DNA of 64,000 nucleotides from contig JBAZBI010000004.1 in assembly GCA_041671545.1 (NCBI GenBank), forward strand, positions 62,001-126,000, read 5' to 3'. A program made the position numbers and the translations under genes. The notes beneath the pieces were generated by a model. It worked only from the letters and a program-made list of their open reading frames with translations. It was not told the DNA's origin and ran no database searches. This document shows positions 1 to 9,440 of the stretch, one piece after another. This DNA comes from UBA1563 sp041671545 (GTDB taxonomy: Bacteria; Bacteroidota; Ignavibacteria; Ignavibacteriales; Ignavibacteriaceae). Within the stretch, counting starts at the first letter, position 1; each line of letters opens with the position of its first letter.

Positions 1-1494
1 GTTTGCGCCGTCGTTCGCATTCGTGTTTGGACGAGTATCACTCGAAAATTTATTCTGATAAAGTTTTGAAGTGTTGGTTTTGAACCAAAGATCAAATTCC
101 CATCCCTCGCCAACAACCTGATCGCCGAAAATTGTAGTGAATTGTTCCCCAATATCCTGCACGCCGTCAGCTTCTTCAACATCAACACCGCGGCGGGTTT
201 TATCGCTGTTGATTTTATTCTCGGCAATCTTTTCATTTATGATTTTTTCATCAATGTGCCAAATGAGCAAACCGCTGCCGGGCAATGAATAATCATATTC
301 ATCAACGCTCGTCGTTACTCCGGCAATCAATGTTTCAGGAATCGCTTCAAAGTAATCGTAATCTTTAATGGCAAATGTTTTTGTAACATCATTCCCATTT
401 TGTTTAAGCGAAATTTTCAGTCCGTCTTGGTTAACATCTTTCTGTCTGTATTCAACTAAATAATACTCGCTTGCGTTTATCGGGATTTTATAAATCTGAT
501 GCGAAGGGATTAAACTTGGCGCAATTGTATGCGTAAAGTTTCCAGCTTGTACTGGAATTTCTGTTGGTGTTTCCCATCCAAGAAAAATCTTTTCCCAGGC
601 AGAAGGTTCCGGAGGAAAAAGTCCACGGTTGGCAAAAATAGATTGTCCATCCATCAAACCAAATTTTCCGATCGCGCTTAAGCCTGTGTTTGTATCGAAT
701 AAATCCGGCAAACCTAAAAAGCTCGCGATGTTCGCTGCGATCAATCCGTTAATTGAAACTTGGAATAATGCAGTTTGCCCGAAAGAAGATATTTCTCTGT
801 TCTCCGCTTGCGGCAGGATCATTGAATTAGTGATCTTAAAATTAGAACTACCGACTTGAATGCCGTCAAAGGAAGCGCCGAAATATTTTTGAAGTGAATT
901 AAGTCCGAGATAGACGGAAGGTAAATCTTTTTCATTTCCAAGGCTGCCGGGGAGCGAAATATCTCGGCCAACCCCTGCATGAAAAATTGAGAAGAGATTG
1001 AAATCTGAAAAGTTAAAATTTGGATTTTGATCATCGACTAATGTCCAAACTTCTTTTAAGAATGCAGCCATCGCTGTAAAATCAGTTGAATTAATTGCAG
1101 GAGAATAATTTCTCATCGTTTTTGAAACTGTTATTATTTGAGGAAGAATCTGATAAACGACATTAGCTTTTCCAGTTGAAACTTTTGAAAAATAATTTTT
1201 AGCGAACTCAAGATGATTTGAAAAATATTGAGCGTCGTGCGGTAAAGGATCGATTATTTTATCGCCGTAACTTTTCTCATAAATCGAATTGAAAGTTCCG
1301 TCACCCGCAGTGTTATTGTCGGTATCTTTTTGAAACTCAACCATAACAGCGAGAATTTTAACCGAGTCAACCGAACTTCGGACGTCTGTTATTTGTTGCG
1401 GAAATGGATTTATTTTCCCTATAAAAGTTTGAGCAGAAAGACTGCCCAAACCAAAGACAAGAAGCGCTAAAAAATACTTTTTTATAAATTTCAT
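1..1494 (-). CDS. Secreted M6 metalloprotease-like protein lacking the zinc motif (3' end outside window)
   Basis: The N-terminal 498 codons are visible and the gene runs off the left edge. Residues 1-21 form a signal peptide ending in SLSAQ. The body resembles M6 (immune inhibitor A-like) proteins associated with type IX secretion: it has the GLPDLFD motif at residues 261-267, a Met-turn-like FGLMDG, then LLIWHIDE and a later RRGVDVEEAD. The zinc motif HExxHxxGxPD should precede GLPD, but residues 254-261 read ANIASFLG, so both His and the catalytic Glu are absent. This suggests an inactive, structural or binding relative. It lies 5 bp downstream of the porV stop and is probably cotranscribed and exported as type IX cargo; a C-terminal sorting domain would lie beyond the window. 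The family assignment rests on motifs only. Confidence 0.65.
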   Translation of the reverse strand, partial: MKFIKKYFLALLVFGLGSLSAQTFIGKINPFPQQITDVRSSVDSVKILAVMVEFQKDTDNNTAGDGTFNSIYEKSYGDKIIDPLPHDAQYFSNHLEFAKNYFSKVSTGKANVVYQILPQIITVSKTMRNYSPAINSTDFTAMAAFLKEVWTLVDDQNPNFNFSDFNLFSIFHAGVGRDISLPGSLGNEKDLPSVYLGLNSLQKYFGASFDGIQVGSSNFKITNSMILPQAENREISSFGQTALFQVSINGLIAANIASFLGLPDLFDTNTGLSAIGKFGLMDGQSIFANRGLFPPEPSAWEKIFLGWETPTEIPVQAGNFTHTIAPSLIPSHQIYKIPINASEYYLVEYRQKDVNQDGLKISLKQNGNDVTKTFAIKDYDYFEAIPETLIAGVTTSVDEYDYSLPGSGLLIWHIDEKIINEKIAENKINSDKTRRGVDVEEADGVQDIGEQFTTIFGDQVVGEGWEFDLWFKTNTSKLYQNKFSSDTRPNTNANDGAN

Positions 1495-1499
1495 TCAGA

Positions 1500-2696
1500 T
1501 TATAATCCCCGCGGCAAACCGTTAGATAAATCATCAACAGCATCCCAGCCGACCGAGAAAGTAAAACGAAGAGTGTTATCAAGCGGATGATTTTCACCGT
1601 TTTTGAAAATGCTGGTAGAAATGTAACTGAAATCGAATCCGTAAATATCGTATTTAATACCGGAGCCCAAGGTCATAAATTTTCTATTCCCATAAGAAGG
1701 GTCTTCATAAAAGAGACCTCCACGAACCGCAAACATAAAACCATCTCTCATGTTTCCGTACCAATATTCCATACCAATGGAAGTAACGATATCACGTAAT
1801 TCTTCTTTAAATGGTTTATTTGTCCATGATGAAAACAAAGCACGAAAAGGAGAATCAACTGTAGTTACAGTAGAGGTATCAGTCCCAACAATTTGTTCTT
1901 TTGTTAACTTGTTGACAAGCAGCTTACTAAAATCGAGTGTCCAGGTAAGTGAGTTGAATTCATCTTTCATCAAAACAGTTGCAAATCCTAAACGAAAATT
2001 GGTTGGAATAGGATCGGCTTGCGCTTTATCAATATAGAAAATCTTAGGGCCTATATTACTCAAGTTCATCCCGATGCTAAAACGATTACTTAAGTCTTCA
2101 TCGAGATAAGGGATATAAAATTCAGAAGGACGCCACATGGCACCGATGTCAAAACTAACGCTGGTTGCAATTCCTGATCCGGTTTCTGCCGCGGTCGGTT
2201 TATCGGATAAATTACTATGAATGATACGAAAGTTCATTCCAAGTCCCCAATCACTTGAAAGTTTGGTTGAATATCCGAAAGTTAACGCTGCATCAAATGA
2301 GCGGAATGTTCCCAACGGATCGGGTGAATCGGGACCAGTACGTACAAATTCACCGTAGTTCATATAGGTGATACTACCGGTTACACTGCCTTGAATACTT
2401 TCAATATAGTTTCTGTATGTTAAATAATCGTAAAAGAGATCGAGTTTAAATTGTGGTAGCCAGTTACTGTGTGTAACACTTGCTTCTTGTCCGGTTAAGA
2501 ACGCGATACCTGCAGGATTCCAGAAAATTGCTGCAGAATTATCAGCCAATCCGGTTCCAGATTCACCCATAGCACCGGCACGGGAGTCTGGAGCTAATAG
2601 TAAAAATGGAACAGCTGCTTCACCTTGTCCGTATGTTATTTTCGTTACGCTGATCATCATCAAACTGAGCATTAACATTCTTGAGAGAATTTTCAT
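1500..2696 (-). CDS. porV: PorV/PorQ family outer membrane protein, type IX secretion
   Basis: This is a 398-residue outer membrane beta-barrel protein. In type IX secretion PorV shuttles folded cargo from the translocon to the PorU sortase at the cell surface. A signal peptide ends near residue 24 (ITYGQG). It is followed by the family hallmark LLLAPDSRAGAMGESG and then AAIFWNPAGIAF. The rest alternates in barrel fashion and ends LRFTFSVGW. The start at 2696 is chosen because GGAGG (2704-2708) sits 7 bases upstream and it begins the signal peptide; an ATG 63 bp further upstream adds an unlikely extension. It follows porU by about 100 bp on the same strand. PorV and PorQ paralogues are hard to tell apart; proximity to porU favours PorV. 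Confidence 0.8.
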   Translation of the reverse strand: MKILSRMLMLSLMMISVTKITYGQGEAAVPFLLLAPDSRAGAMGESGTGLADNSAAIFWNPAGIAFLTGQEASVTHSNWLPQFKLDLFYDYLTYRNYIESIQGSVTGSITYMNYGEFVRTGPDSPDPLGTFRSFDAALTFGYSTKLSSDWGLGMNFRIIHSNLSDKPTAAETGSGIATSVSFDIGAMWRPSEFYIPYLDEDLSNRFSIGMNLSNIGPKIFYIDKAQADPIPTNFRLGFATVLMKDEFNSLTWTLDFSKLLVNKLTKEQIVGTDTSTVTTVDSPFRALFSSWTNKPFKEELRDIVTSIGMEYWYGNMRDGFMFAVRGGLFYEDPSYGNRKFMTLGSGIKYDIYGFDFSYISTSIFKNGENHPLDNTLRFTFSVGWDAVDDLSNGLPRGL

Positions 2697-2802
2697 TCGT
2701 TTTCCTCCATAGGAGTTAGATTTATTGTTTATTATTAAATACATTTTTGAAACTATCAAATTATTAAAACTTCTTTTCGCTACAAAATCTTTGTTATCGG
2801 TT

Positions 2803-5800
2803 TTATCTTACAACTGCCATTTTACCAATTACATTTTGACTTACCGAACCATCGAGTGAATTAACAATGATTTTATATAGATAAACACCATTTGCGATTT
2901 CGTTGTTATCCTGGTCTCTTCCATTCCAATCAACTTTAACAAAACGGTCGGAAGTAAGATCATTTTTTTCGATTTCAGCAACAACTCTTCCGGCAATTGA
3001 GTACACTTTTATTCTTACTGAAATCGGTTTATCAATGTTATGTTGAAAAGTAAAAGTTGTTGCACCCTTTGACGGATTCGGATAATTCATCACAAAATCT
3101 ATGGTTGAACCGCTGTTCTCAACCACTTTGAAAAATTCTGTTTGCGAAGAGAAGTTGTTGAAAACATCCCAGGCTTTTACAAGAATTTTATTTTCGCCTT
3201 TACCAAGGTTGTTAAATTTATATTTTACCTGCCCGGATTTCCCTTCCGCATCCAGATCACCAGTAAAATAATTAGAAAGATCAATTGTGTTTGCTTCGTT
3301 ATCGTTCAGCACGGCTTCCAGTTTATGTCCGATGCCGGAACCTGTTGTATTCAATCCCGTTTCATCCGTTAGTTTTACAAGCAATGATGAATTTGGATTG
3401 ATGAGATAACCATTTGTGTTTTGTAATTCATCAAAACGGATTTCTAATTCAGGTCCTTTGTTGTCATTCACCACTGAAGAATCGGTTCCGCCAATTAAAA
3501 TATTGGAGGTTACTGCAACGCCGTCACTTTCATTGTTGTAGAAGTAAAAAACTATTTTCCCATTTTTATTTTCGTAAGAAATATCTTTTGGGACGATGAA
3601 ATTTGTTTTGAAAATTCCGTTTTTTATACTTACTCTTCCTTTAAAAATCTGCCCGCCTTGCTGAACAGTAGAATATGAAGGACCAAAGTCTTCATAAGTA
3701 ACAAATCTGCGGGAATCATAAATTGATAAAATTCCTTCTCCGTTGAAATCACTTTTCACCAAGTTATTTCCATTTCGAACAGAGCCGGTAAGGGTTACTT
3801 TCCCCAATGCTTTAATCTGCGAAGCAACAGAAGTTGAAACATTGTTGATCGTATCTACCGAACCATTCTCCTGTGGTATCTGCAACCTCATAGTTGGATC
3901 GGCAAAAAGATGAAATTTTTGTGAATTAGAATCGTTGTAGATTTCCTTCGTCAAAAAATAGGCTTTACCAATCGGGATTGGAAGGTTAAGAGTATCGCGA
4001 TTTGATACCAACATATTTTTATAAAATCTGTTATTCAATGCTGCATTTTGATCCGAATAAACCGGTCTTACAGACGAAAGTGAACCTATAGCTCCAGAAT
4101 TTTCTTTTAAGACTAATTCTTCCGAAGAACTCTGACTTCCAATTTTATCCCAATATCCAAAATCGCAAGTCGCCGCTGTTAAGAAAAAGTAATCTTCATT
4201 TTTTAATTGAGGGATAGTAACACTCTGAACAAAAACTTGTTCATGCGCCCAAAGTTCCGGGCTGCCATGACCAATAAAATTGAGGAGAACGGTTCCATTA
4301 TTGATAGCATCTACAATAGCTTGATTCACTTCCGGTTTTCTTCTTCCAAGTCCCGTAATAACCGTTGGGTAACCTGCTAAATATATTTTTTTCAAATCAT
4401 AAGAGTTCGGGATTACAGTATTAGCCAGAGTTTCAGACTGTTCCGTGTGCAAAGTAGTATCATCTTCAAGCGGATTTGATTTTTTACCATCATCAGCGAC
4501 AAGAGTAATCAAATTTCTCCACGGTCCCTTATCTGAACCTGTTTCATAATGGATGATCTTGTCAACTATATTTTTTGCATCCGTCAAACTTTCAACCGGT
4601 AAGCGACCTATTGCTAAATCAGGCTTTCTATCGTTACCAAGAATTGCAGAAAAATAATCATCTGAAGCGAAGGAGTATATTTCATCAAGGAATTCATTTG
4701 TTTCAAAAGGGATAACAAAATTTCCACTGCCACCTTCAATGTTTTTGTAATCATAATTGCCATCGCCAAAAAGTAAAACGTATTCCGGTTTAACACTCCA
4801 ATTATCGTAAGCATATCTTAGAAAATCACGTATTGCCGATGGATCTTTCATCCCGCAAGAAAATTCGCTGAAGATATCGTCCACGTCAATCACTGTTGTG
4901 GAGATTTTCACTTTGCTCTCATTCTGCCGATAATTTTTTAGACGATTTGCCTGATCCATAAATTCTTTCGGCGAAATTATTATGAATTTTGACTTCCCGT
5001 CAGTCCCGCGAATATCTTGATTTTTTATTTCAACCGGATTTGCGGGAGTTTTAATATCATCTTCAATACATGCGATATATTTTGATATCACGGAAGGATT
5101 TTCACTTACTTGGAAGTTGAAATTTCCCGCGCTTACAAAAACTGGATCACTTATTTCTTTCACATTCGCAAAATCACTTATATTAAAAACCCTAATATTT
5201 GTAGATCCGAAATTTGAAAGTTGATACTCAATATTTCCACCCGTGGTGTTTGAGTAGAAAATTAGTTTTTCAACTGAATATTTGAGATCACGTAAATAAG
5301 AAATTTCATAATAATTCAAGTATCCGGTCGCCGCGAAATCGGGGGGTGAATAAGTGAATTTTAACAAACTCCTGTCATCTGGTAAAGGACCTGAATAAGA
5401 AAAAGTACTGTTATCTAAGGTCCCATAAGAATATTGTCCGTGCCAACTTAAACTTTTAGTTAAAATTGTTGCCCCATTCTCTTCAATTTTTAATGGAACA
5501 GAAACAGTAGCATTATTTATAAATTGAATTTTATAATTAACTGTTGAACTCGGCAACAACCCATCTAATTTAAAAGAATAACTTCTACTTTTAATCGATT
5601 CTGTGAATTCATCGCCAACAAAATGTCTTCCCGTCTTGCCGATGTTTACTTTATCATCTTCGTGAAAAAGATATGCTTGTGTTGAAGTTTGAACCGTTTT
5701 ATCCTGACTATTTAAACTTGGTTGTTTCGAGATTCTCTTCCCGGTTGCTCCGCCGGAAGTAATCCAATAATAATTTTGTTTTGAATAGGGATTGTAGTTA

Positions 5801-6786
5801 CGAATAACTTTACCACTTGTATTATCAAACTGCCAAAAATCAGTTCCCCTGCCATAAAACAAAAGATAATCAACGTCGTCAAATTTGCCATCTTGCTCAC
5901 CGGAAATGTAGATCGCATTTTCAACAAGGTCTTCAGGTCTATCTGCTTCCGGATTTTCGGGTAATGTTGAGCCGCCATTATTAAAAATTTTTATTGTTCG
6001 AGGATCAACTGTGGATGCATCAATCCCAAACGAACTTAACATCGCTCGTGTGATTTTATAAAATCCTTCGGATGGAGCTTCAAATCTTATCCACTTCCCA
6101 ACTGCAAGAACAGAAGGAGTGGCTGCTGTTTTCTTCTGCAATTTTGTCGCAGAGTTCCAACGCTTTGCTATTTCATAATTCAACAAAAAGTCTTTCACAA
6201 AACCATCTTCGTGAGATTTTGAAAAATATGTTGAAGGAGCAAATGAAATTTTTACACGGATGAATTTGTACAATCTTATTTTATTTTCCGCTGCGAAAAA
6301 TATTACTGGCTTAAGAAAAATTGTCTGCATGGCAAAATCACGGACAAATCCAAAATCTCCAAATGAAGCTACTTCTTCACTTTGTATTTTATGATAATCC
6401 GCGCTTACTTCGTACGTAAAACTAGCAATTCCATTTTCCTTTTTAGGCGAAGAAACCGGTAAAAGCAGTCCAGGTTTTTCCTCAAAAGAATAGTCTAAAA
6501 CTTGAATCGTATTTCCAACTTCAGATGGAACACCAATGTTAATTCTTTTAGAAAGAATTGCCGGTTCGCCAAAGTTCGTTGAATTTTCAACAGAAGCTCC
6601 TGAAAAGGAAACTTTTGAAAATTCTCTTCCATTAGCAGAGACTTTTTCAATCGGTTGATATTGAGGAGTGAACTCAATTATCATCGACGAAGCATTTGAT
6701 GAGATTACTTTTATATCTTCCTGAGAGAAAATAGGAGAGATTAAAAGAAATACCCAAAACGAGATTTTGCTAAAATTTCTTACCAA
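2803..6786 (-). CDS. porU: Type IX secretion sortase PorU, C25 (gingipain) family
   Basis: This is a 1,327-residue secreted cysteine peptidase. PorU cleaves the C-terminal signal of type IX cargo and joins the protein to its surface anchor. It has a signal peptide (residues 1-22), a long N-terminal beta-rich region, and a C25 catalytic domain with His840 in FIGHGS and Cys874 in AATCDFG. The 34-residue spacing is close to that of gingipains. A C-terminal type A sorting domain follows (FVMNYPNPSKG to the end, NGVYLYKI). Upstream is an in-frame stop, so translation appears to begin at TTG (6786) with no good Shine-Dalgarno next to it. A Bacteroidota-type promoter lies about 80 bp upstream. It is followed by porV and the M6-like gene. 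Confidence 0.85.
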   Translation of the reverse strand: MVRNFSKISFWVFLLISPIFSQEDIKVISSNASSMIIEFTPQYQPIEKVSANGREFSKVSFSGASVENSTNFGEPAILSKRINIGVPSEVGNTIQVLDYSFEEKPGLLLPVSSPKKENGIASFTYEVSADYHKIQSEEVASFGDFGFVRDFAMQTIFLKPVIFFAAENKIRLYKFIRVKISFAPSTYFSKSHEDGFVKDFLLNYEIAKRWNSATKLQKKTAATPSVLAVGKWIRFEAPSEGFYKITRAMLSSFGIDASTVDPRTIKIFNNGGSTLPENPEADRPEDLVENAIYISGEQDGKFDDVDYLLFYGRGTDFWQFDNTSGKVIRNYNPYSKQNYYWITSGGATGKRISKQPSLNSQDKTVQTSTQAYLFHEDDKVNIGKTGRHFVGDEFTESIKSRSYSFKLDGLLPSSTVNYKIQFINNATVSVPLKIEENGATILTKSLSWHGQYSYGTLDNSTFSYSGPLPDDRSLLKFTYSPPDFAATGYLNYYEISYLRDLKYSVEKLIFYSNTTGGNIEYQLSNFGSTNIRVFNISDFANVKEISDPVFVSAGNFNFQVSENPSVISKYIACIEDDIKTPANPVEIKNQDIRGTDGKSKFIIISPKEFMDQANRLKNYRQNESKVKISTTVIDVDDIFSEFSCGMKDPSAIRDFLRYAYDNWSVKPEYVLLFGDGNYDYKNIEGGSGNFVIPFETNEFLDEIYSFASDDYFSAILGNDRKPDLAIGRLPVESLTDAKNIVDKIIHYETGSDKGPWRNLITLVADDGKKSNPLEDDTTLHTEQSETLANTVIPNSYDLKKIYLAGYPTVITGLGRRKPEVNQAIVDAINNGTVLLNFIGHGSPELWAHEQVFVQSVTIPQLKNEDYFFLTAATCDFGYWDKIGSQSSSEELVLKENSGAIGSLSSVRPVYSDQNAALNNRFYKNMLVSNRDTLNLPIPIGKAYFLTKEIYNDSNSQKFHLFADPTMRLQIPQENGSVDTINNVSTSVASQIKALGKVTLTGSVRNGNNLVKSDFNGEGILSIYDSRRFVTYEDFGPSYSTVQQGGQIFKGRVSIKNGIFKTNFIVPKDISYENKNGKIVFYFYNNESDGVAVTSNILIGGTDSSVVNDNKGPELEIRFDELQNTNGYLINPNSSLLVKLTDETGLNTTGSGIGHKLEAVLNDNEANTIDLSNYFTGDLDAEGKSGQVKYKFNNLGKGENKILVKAWDVFNNFSSQTEFFKVVENSGSTIDFVMNYPNPSKGATTFTFQHNIDKPISVRIKVYSIAGRVVAEIEKNDLTSDRFVKVDWNGRDQDNNEIANGVYLYKIIVNSLDGSVSQNVIGKMAVVR

Positions 6787-6864
6787 AATTAATCCATATT
6801 GAAAGTTTTAATTTAACACTAAAGTAGCAAATATCTCGAAAAGTATTTCTCCTAAATTTTGATT

Positions 6865-6897
6865 CAAAAATAGGCAATGAATAGGTTACATGTCAAG
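6865..6897 (-). promoter_or_regulatory. Candidate Bacteroidota-type promoter for porU
   Basis: On the minus strand CTTG (6894-6897) is followed by 21 bases and then TATTTTTG (6865-6872), which fits the TAnnTTTG -7 box exactly and the -33 TTTG box in three of four positions. It lies about 80 bp before the porU TTG codon. An AGGAG sequence lies between promoter and gene but no start codon follows it at the right distance. Confidence 0.45.
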
Positions 6898-6934
6898 GCA
6901 TTTTAAAAATTTCTTTTAAGCCGTGTGTCCGCCA

Positions 6935-7504
6935 CTATAATCCAAGTTGCACCTTATTTTTTCGCATCGCGTTGATACAAAACTGAATATGCTCTTCAAG
7001 AGAGATTTCGAGACCTGCCGCGCCGTTTTGAATATCCTCTCTGTTTACCTGCCGCGCAAATGCTTTGTCCTTCATTTTTTTCAAAACAGATTTCACTTCA
7101 ACTTCATCAACAGTTCTGCTTGGGCGAACATAAGCGACAGCGGTGATAAATCCTGCCAACTCATCACAGGCAAATAAAACTTTTTTCAAAAGTGTATTGC
7201 GTGGTTCACCGGAATAATCCGCATGCGACAAAATAGCTTTTGTAAAATTTTCATCGAAACCTCTTTCGTGCAGAATTTTTTCACCCATAAATGGATGTTC
7301 TTCGGCAGTTGGATATTTCTCATAATCGAAATCATGAAGCAATGCGACGTTGCCCCAGTATTCAACATCTTCCCCGAATTTTTCTGCATAAGCACGAACG
7401 CATGTTTCAACCGCAAAAGCATGTTTTAACAAACTTTCGTTCCTGGTAAATTCTTTTAAGATCGATAAACAAAATTCTCTATTCCACGAAATATCTTCCA
7501 TCAT
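6935..7504 (-). CDS. HD-domain phosphohydrolase
   Basis: This 189-residue protein has the HD metal-binding pattern: His28, His57-Asp58 in ALLHDFDYEKYP, His94 in LSHADYSGEP and Asp114 in FACDELAGF. HD proteins of this size are usually metal-dependent phosphohydrolases; the natural substrate cannot be read from the sequence. It overlaps the 3' end of nth by 26 bp on the same strand and is probably translationally coupled to it. No membrane segment is visible. Confidence 0.75.
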   Translation of the reverse strand: MMEDISWNREFCLSILKEFTRNESLLKHAFAVETCVRAYAEKFGEDVEYWGNVALLHDFDYEKYPTAEEHPFMGEKILHERGFDENFTKAILSHADYSGEPRNTLLKKVLFACDELAGFITAVAYVRPSRTVDEVEVKSVLKKMKDKAFARQVNREDIQNGAAGLEISLEEHIQFCINAMRKNKVQLGL

Positions 7505-8153
7505 TTTCCTTTTTTGGTTTTAGTGATGAGGCGCTTGGACACAATTCCGCCACTTTACATTTTTCACATTTCGGTTTTCTTGCAATACAAATATTTCGTC
7601 CGTGATTCATTAGTAAATGCCCGGAAATCGTCCAGTCTTTTTCAGGTAAAAGTTCTTTTATTTTGAATTCGATTTTCTCGGGATCATCGGAATTGATAAA
7701 TCCGAGTAGATTAGATAGCCGTTTAACATGTGTATCCACAGCAACTGCGGGAATTCCAAATGCATTACCAAGCACTACTGAAGCGGTTTTTCTACCAACT
7801 CCGGCAAGATTTGTTAAAGCCCCAAAATCTTTCGGGACTTCCCCACCATAATTTTCTACCAATGCTTTGCAACAACTTTGGACACTTTTTGCTTTTTGTT
7901 TATAAAATCCGGTTGAGAAGATTTCCTTCTCAATTTCTTCTTGCGGAACAGAAATGAAATCTTTTGCGGTTTTAAATTTCTTAAAAAGAACTTTTGTAAC
8001 GATGTTAACTCTCGCATCCGTACATTGGGCAGATAGAATCGTAGCAATTAAAAGCTGAAAGGGATTCTCAAACTCCAATGCAATTTTAGCAGAAGCGTAT
8101 TCTTTTTTTAAAATCGTAAAAATCTTTTTCGCCCGTTCTTTCTCATCTTTCAT
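7479..8153 (-). CDS. nth: Endonuclease III (DNA glycosylase/AP lyase)
   Basis: This 224-residue base-excision repair enzyme removes oxidised pyrimidines and cleaves at the abasic site. The helix-hairpin-helix LAGVGRKTASVVLG carries the catalytic Lys122, and Asp140 lies in VDTHV. The C-terminal iron-sulfur loop has Cys189, 196, 199 and 205 in the canonical C-x6-C-x2-C-x5-C spacing. Length and motif order are normal for Nth. Its ATG overlaps the stop of the upstream ferredoxin gene (ATGA at 8150-8153), and the downstream HD gene overlaps its end, so the three form one operon. Confidence 0.95.
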   Translation of the reverse strand: MKDEKERAKKIFTILKKEYASAKIALEFENPFQLLIATILSAQCTDARVNIVTKVLFKKFKTAKDFISVPQEEIEKEIFSTGFYKQKAKSVQSCCKALVENYGGEVPKDFGALTNLAGVGRKTASVVLGNAFGIPAVAVDTHVKRLSNLLGFINSDDPEKIEFKIKELLPEKDWTISGHLLMNHGRNICIARKPKCEKCKVAELCPSASSLKPKKENDGRYFVE

Positions 8154-8488
8154 ATCAAATCCCGGTTAAATTTTTTGTCTTTAATCATCAACCGCTCAAC
8201 CGGTTTATTGCCAATTAAATGCTGTTGAATTATTTCTTCAACATCTTCAACCGTTACTTTGCCGTACCAAGTTTGTTCGGGATATACGACTATAACCGGA
8301 CCAAATTCGCAAGCATCAAGGCAGCCGCTTTTGTTGATACGAATTTCAGAATTAAGTCCAAGTGCCTTTATTCTTAACTTTAACTGTTCCGCCAGTTCAA
8401 CAGAATTTTTATCTGCGCAACATCCGCGCGGATGCCCCTCTTCCCGTTGGTTTGTGCAGACAAATATATGTTTTTCAAATCGCTTCAT
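8150..8488 (-). CDS. Thioredoxin-like (2Fe-2S) ferredoxin domain protein
   Basis: This 112-residue protein resembles the thioredoxin-fold 2Fe-2S ferredoxins (Shethna type, NuoE-like). Cys11 (FVCTNQR) and Cys23/24 (GCCADK) in the first half, with Cys56 and Cys60 (SGCLDACEFGP) in the second, give the expected cluster ligands. It is probably a small cytoplasmic electron carrier. It is the first gene of a short operon with nth and an HD protein. Nth itself carries a 4Fe-4S cluster, but a functional link is only suggested by position. Confidence 0.85.
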   Translation of the reverse strand: MKRFEKHIFVCTNQREEGHPRGCCADKNSVELAEQLKLRIKALGLNSEIRINKSGCLDACEFGPVIVVYPEQTWYGKVTVEDVEEIIQQHLIGNKPVERLMIKDKKFNRDLI

Positions 8489-8573
8489 TTTTCACTTCTA
8501 AAAATTTCTTAATGCAAATATAAGATTCTTTCAAAAACTTTTTTACTTTTGTACAACAACTAATGGGAATTTT

Positions 8574-9404
8574 ATGAAATCGGGCTTAATTCTTCTTCTT
8601 GTATTTGTTTGTTTACTATTTATTTCGGGATGCAAAGATGCCAAAACGGGAATTGTAATTCCTGGAACTTCCACAAAATATCCATTTGCTTTAAACAATG
8701 AATGGGAATATAAAACAGTCATAAAATCTGAATACTACAATAAAACAGGTGGATTTGATTCAACTATTATTGAAGATCTTGGAAATACAATCGTAAAGGT
8801 AATTTCAACTAACCAATCATTGAAAAGTTACAATTCACTATTCATCATTGAAAGTTTCGAGGTTAAAACTCCCCAATGGAAGTCGAAACATTATTATTTG
8901 AATGCTGATTCTGGACTTTATGGTATCGCATACAACAATGCTGGAGTTGCGCAAGTTGTAATACCTAAAAAAAGTAACTCGCGTTATCTTACCTTAAAAG
9001 ATTTTAGAAACAAGTTCGTAGATAAAACCGGATTATTTTTTGAAAATTATTATTCCCCACTCACCGATTCGGTTCAATTCTATGAAATTCCAAGAAAAGT
9101 TTTAGCTTATCCTTTTTCAGTAGGTGATAAATGGATAGAACTTCTTATCCCTTTTTTTCGAGAACGGATTGTAACAGGACTGGTTGACATTTCAGCTAAC
9201 AACGAAATCATTCGATGCTACGAAATAGTTGGGGAGATGATTGGATACAAATTGGTTATGAAAGATTATTTTGCACCAAATGTAGGATTAGTAAGAAGAG
9301 ACATTATTTCTGATAGTTTATTTATTAGTGGACCCGATTCACCTGACCCAACGGGGTATGCAAAATCAACTTTTACATCCATTTTAGTTCGAAAGAATTT
9401 TTAA
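8574..9404 (+). CDS. Uncharacterised lipoprotein, first of a tandem pair
   Basis: This 276-residue lipoprotein has a hydrophobic signal and a lipobox ending in Cys20 (FISGC). After the lipid anchor comes KDAKTGIVIP, which is shared with the next gene, then a beta-rich region starting at a conserved NNEWEY and a C-terminal FTSILVRKNF. It has no catalytic motif I recognise. The two proteins are clear paralogues (TGIVIP, EWEY, PFSVGDKW against PLTIGKSW, TSxLVRK), so they arose by tandem duplication. A weak TAnnTTTG box (8544-8551) precedes the start. The location is probably the cell envelope; the role is unknown. Confidence 0.8.
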   Translation: MKSGLILLLVFVCLLFISGCKDAKTGIVIPGTSTKYPFALNNEWEYKTVIKSEYYNKTGGFDSTIIEDLGNTIVKVISTNQSLKSYNSLFIIESFEVKTPQWKSKHYYLNADSGLYGIAYNNAGVAQVVIPKKSNSRYLTLKDFRNKFVDKTGLFFENYYSPLTDSVQFYEIPRKVLAYPFSVGDKWIELLIPFFRERIVTGLVDISANNEIIRCYEIVGEMIGYKLVMKDYFAPNVGLVRRDIISDSLFISGPDSPDPTGYAKSTFTSILVRKNF

Positions 9405-9440
9405 CTGAATTTCATTCGAAAGAAAGATCATAGTAAAGTT

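Noticed and set aside
1587..2037. Plus-strand frames opposite porV
   Set aside because: They are antisense to a well-supported gene and show no protein-like composition or ribosome binding site.
4614..5978. Alternative minus-strand frames inside porU
   Set aside because: They lie in other frames of the sortase gene and carry no motif.
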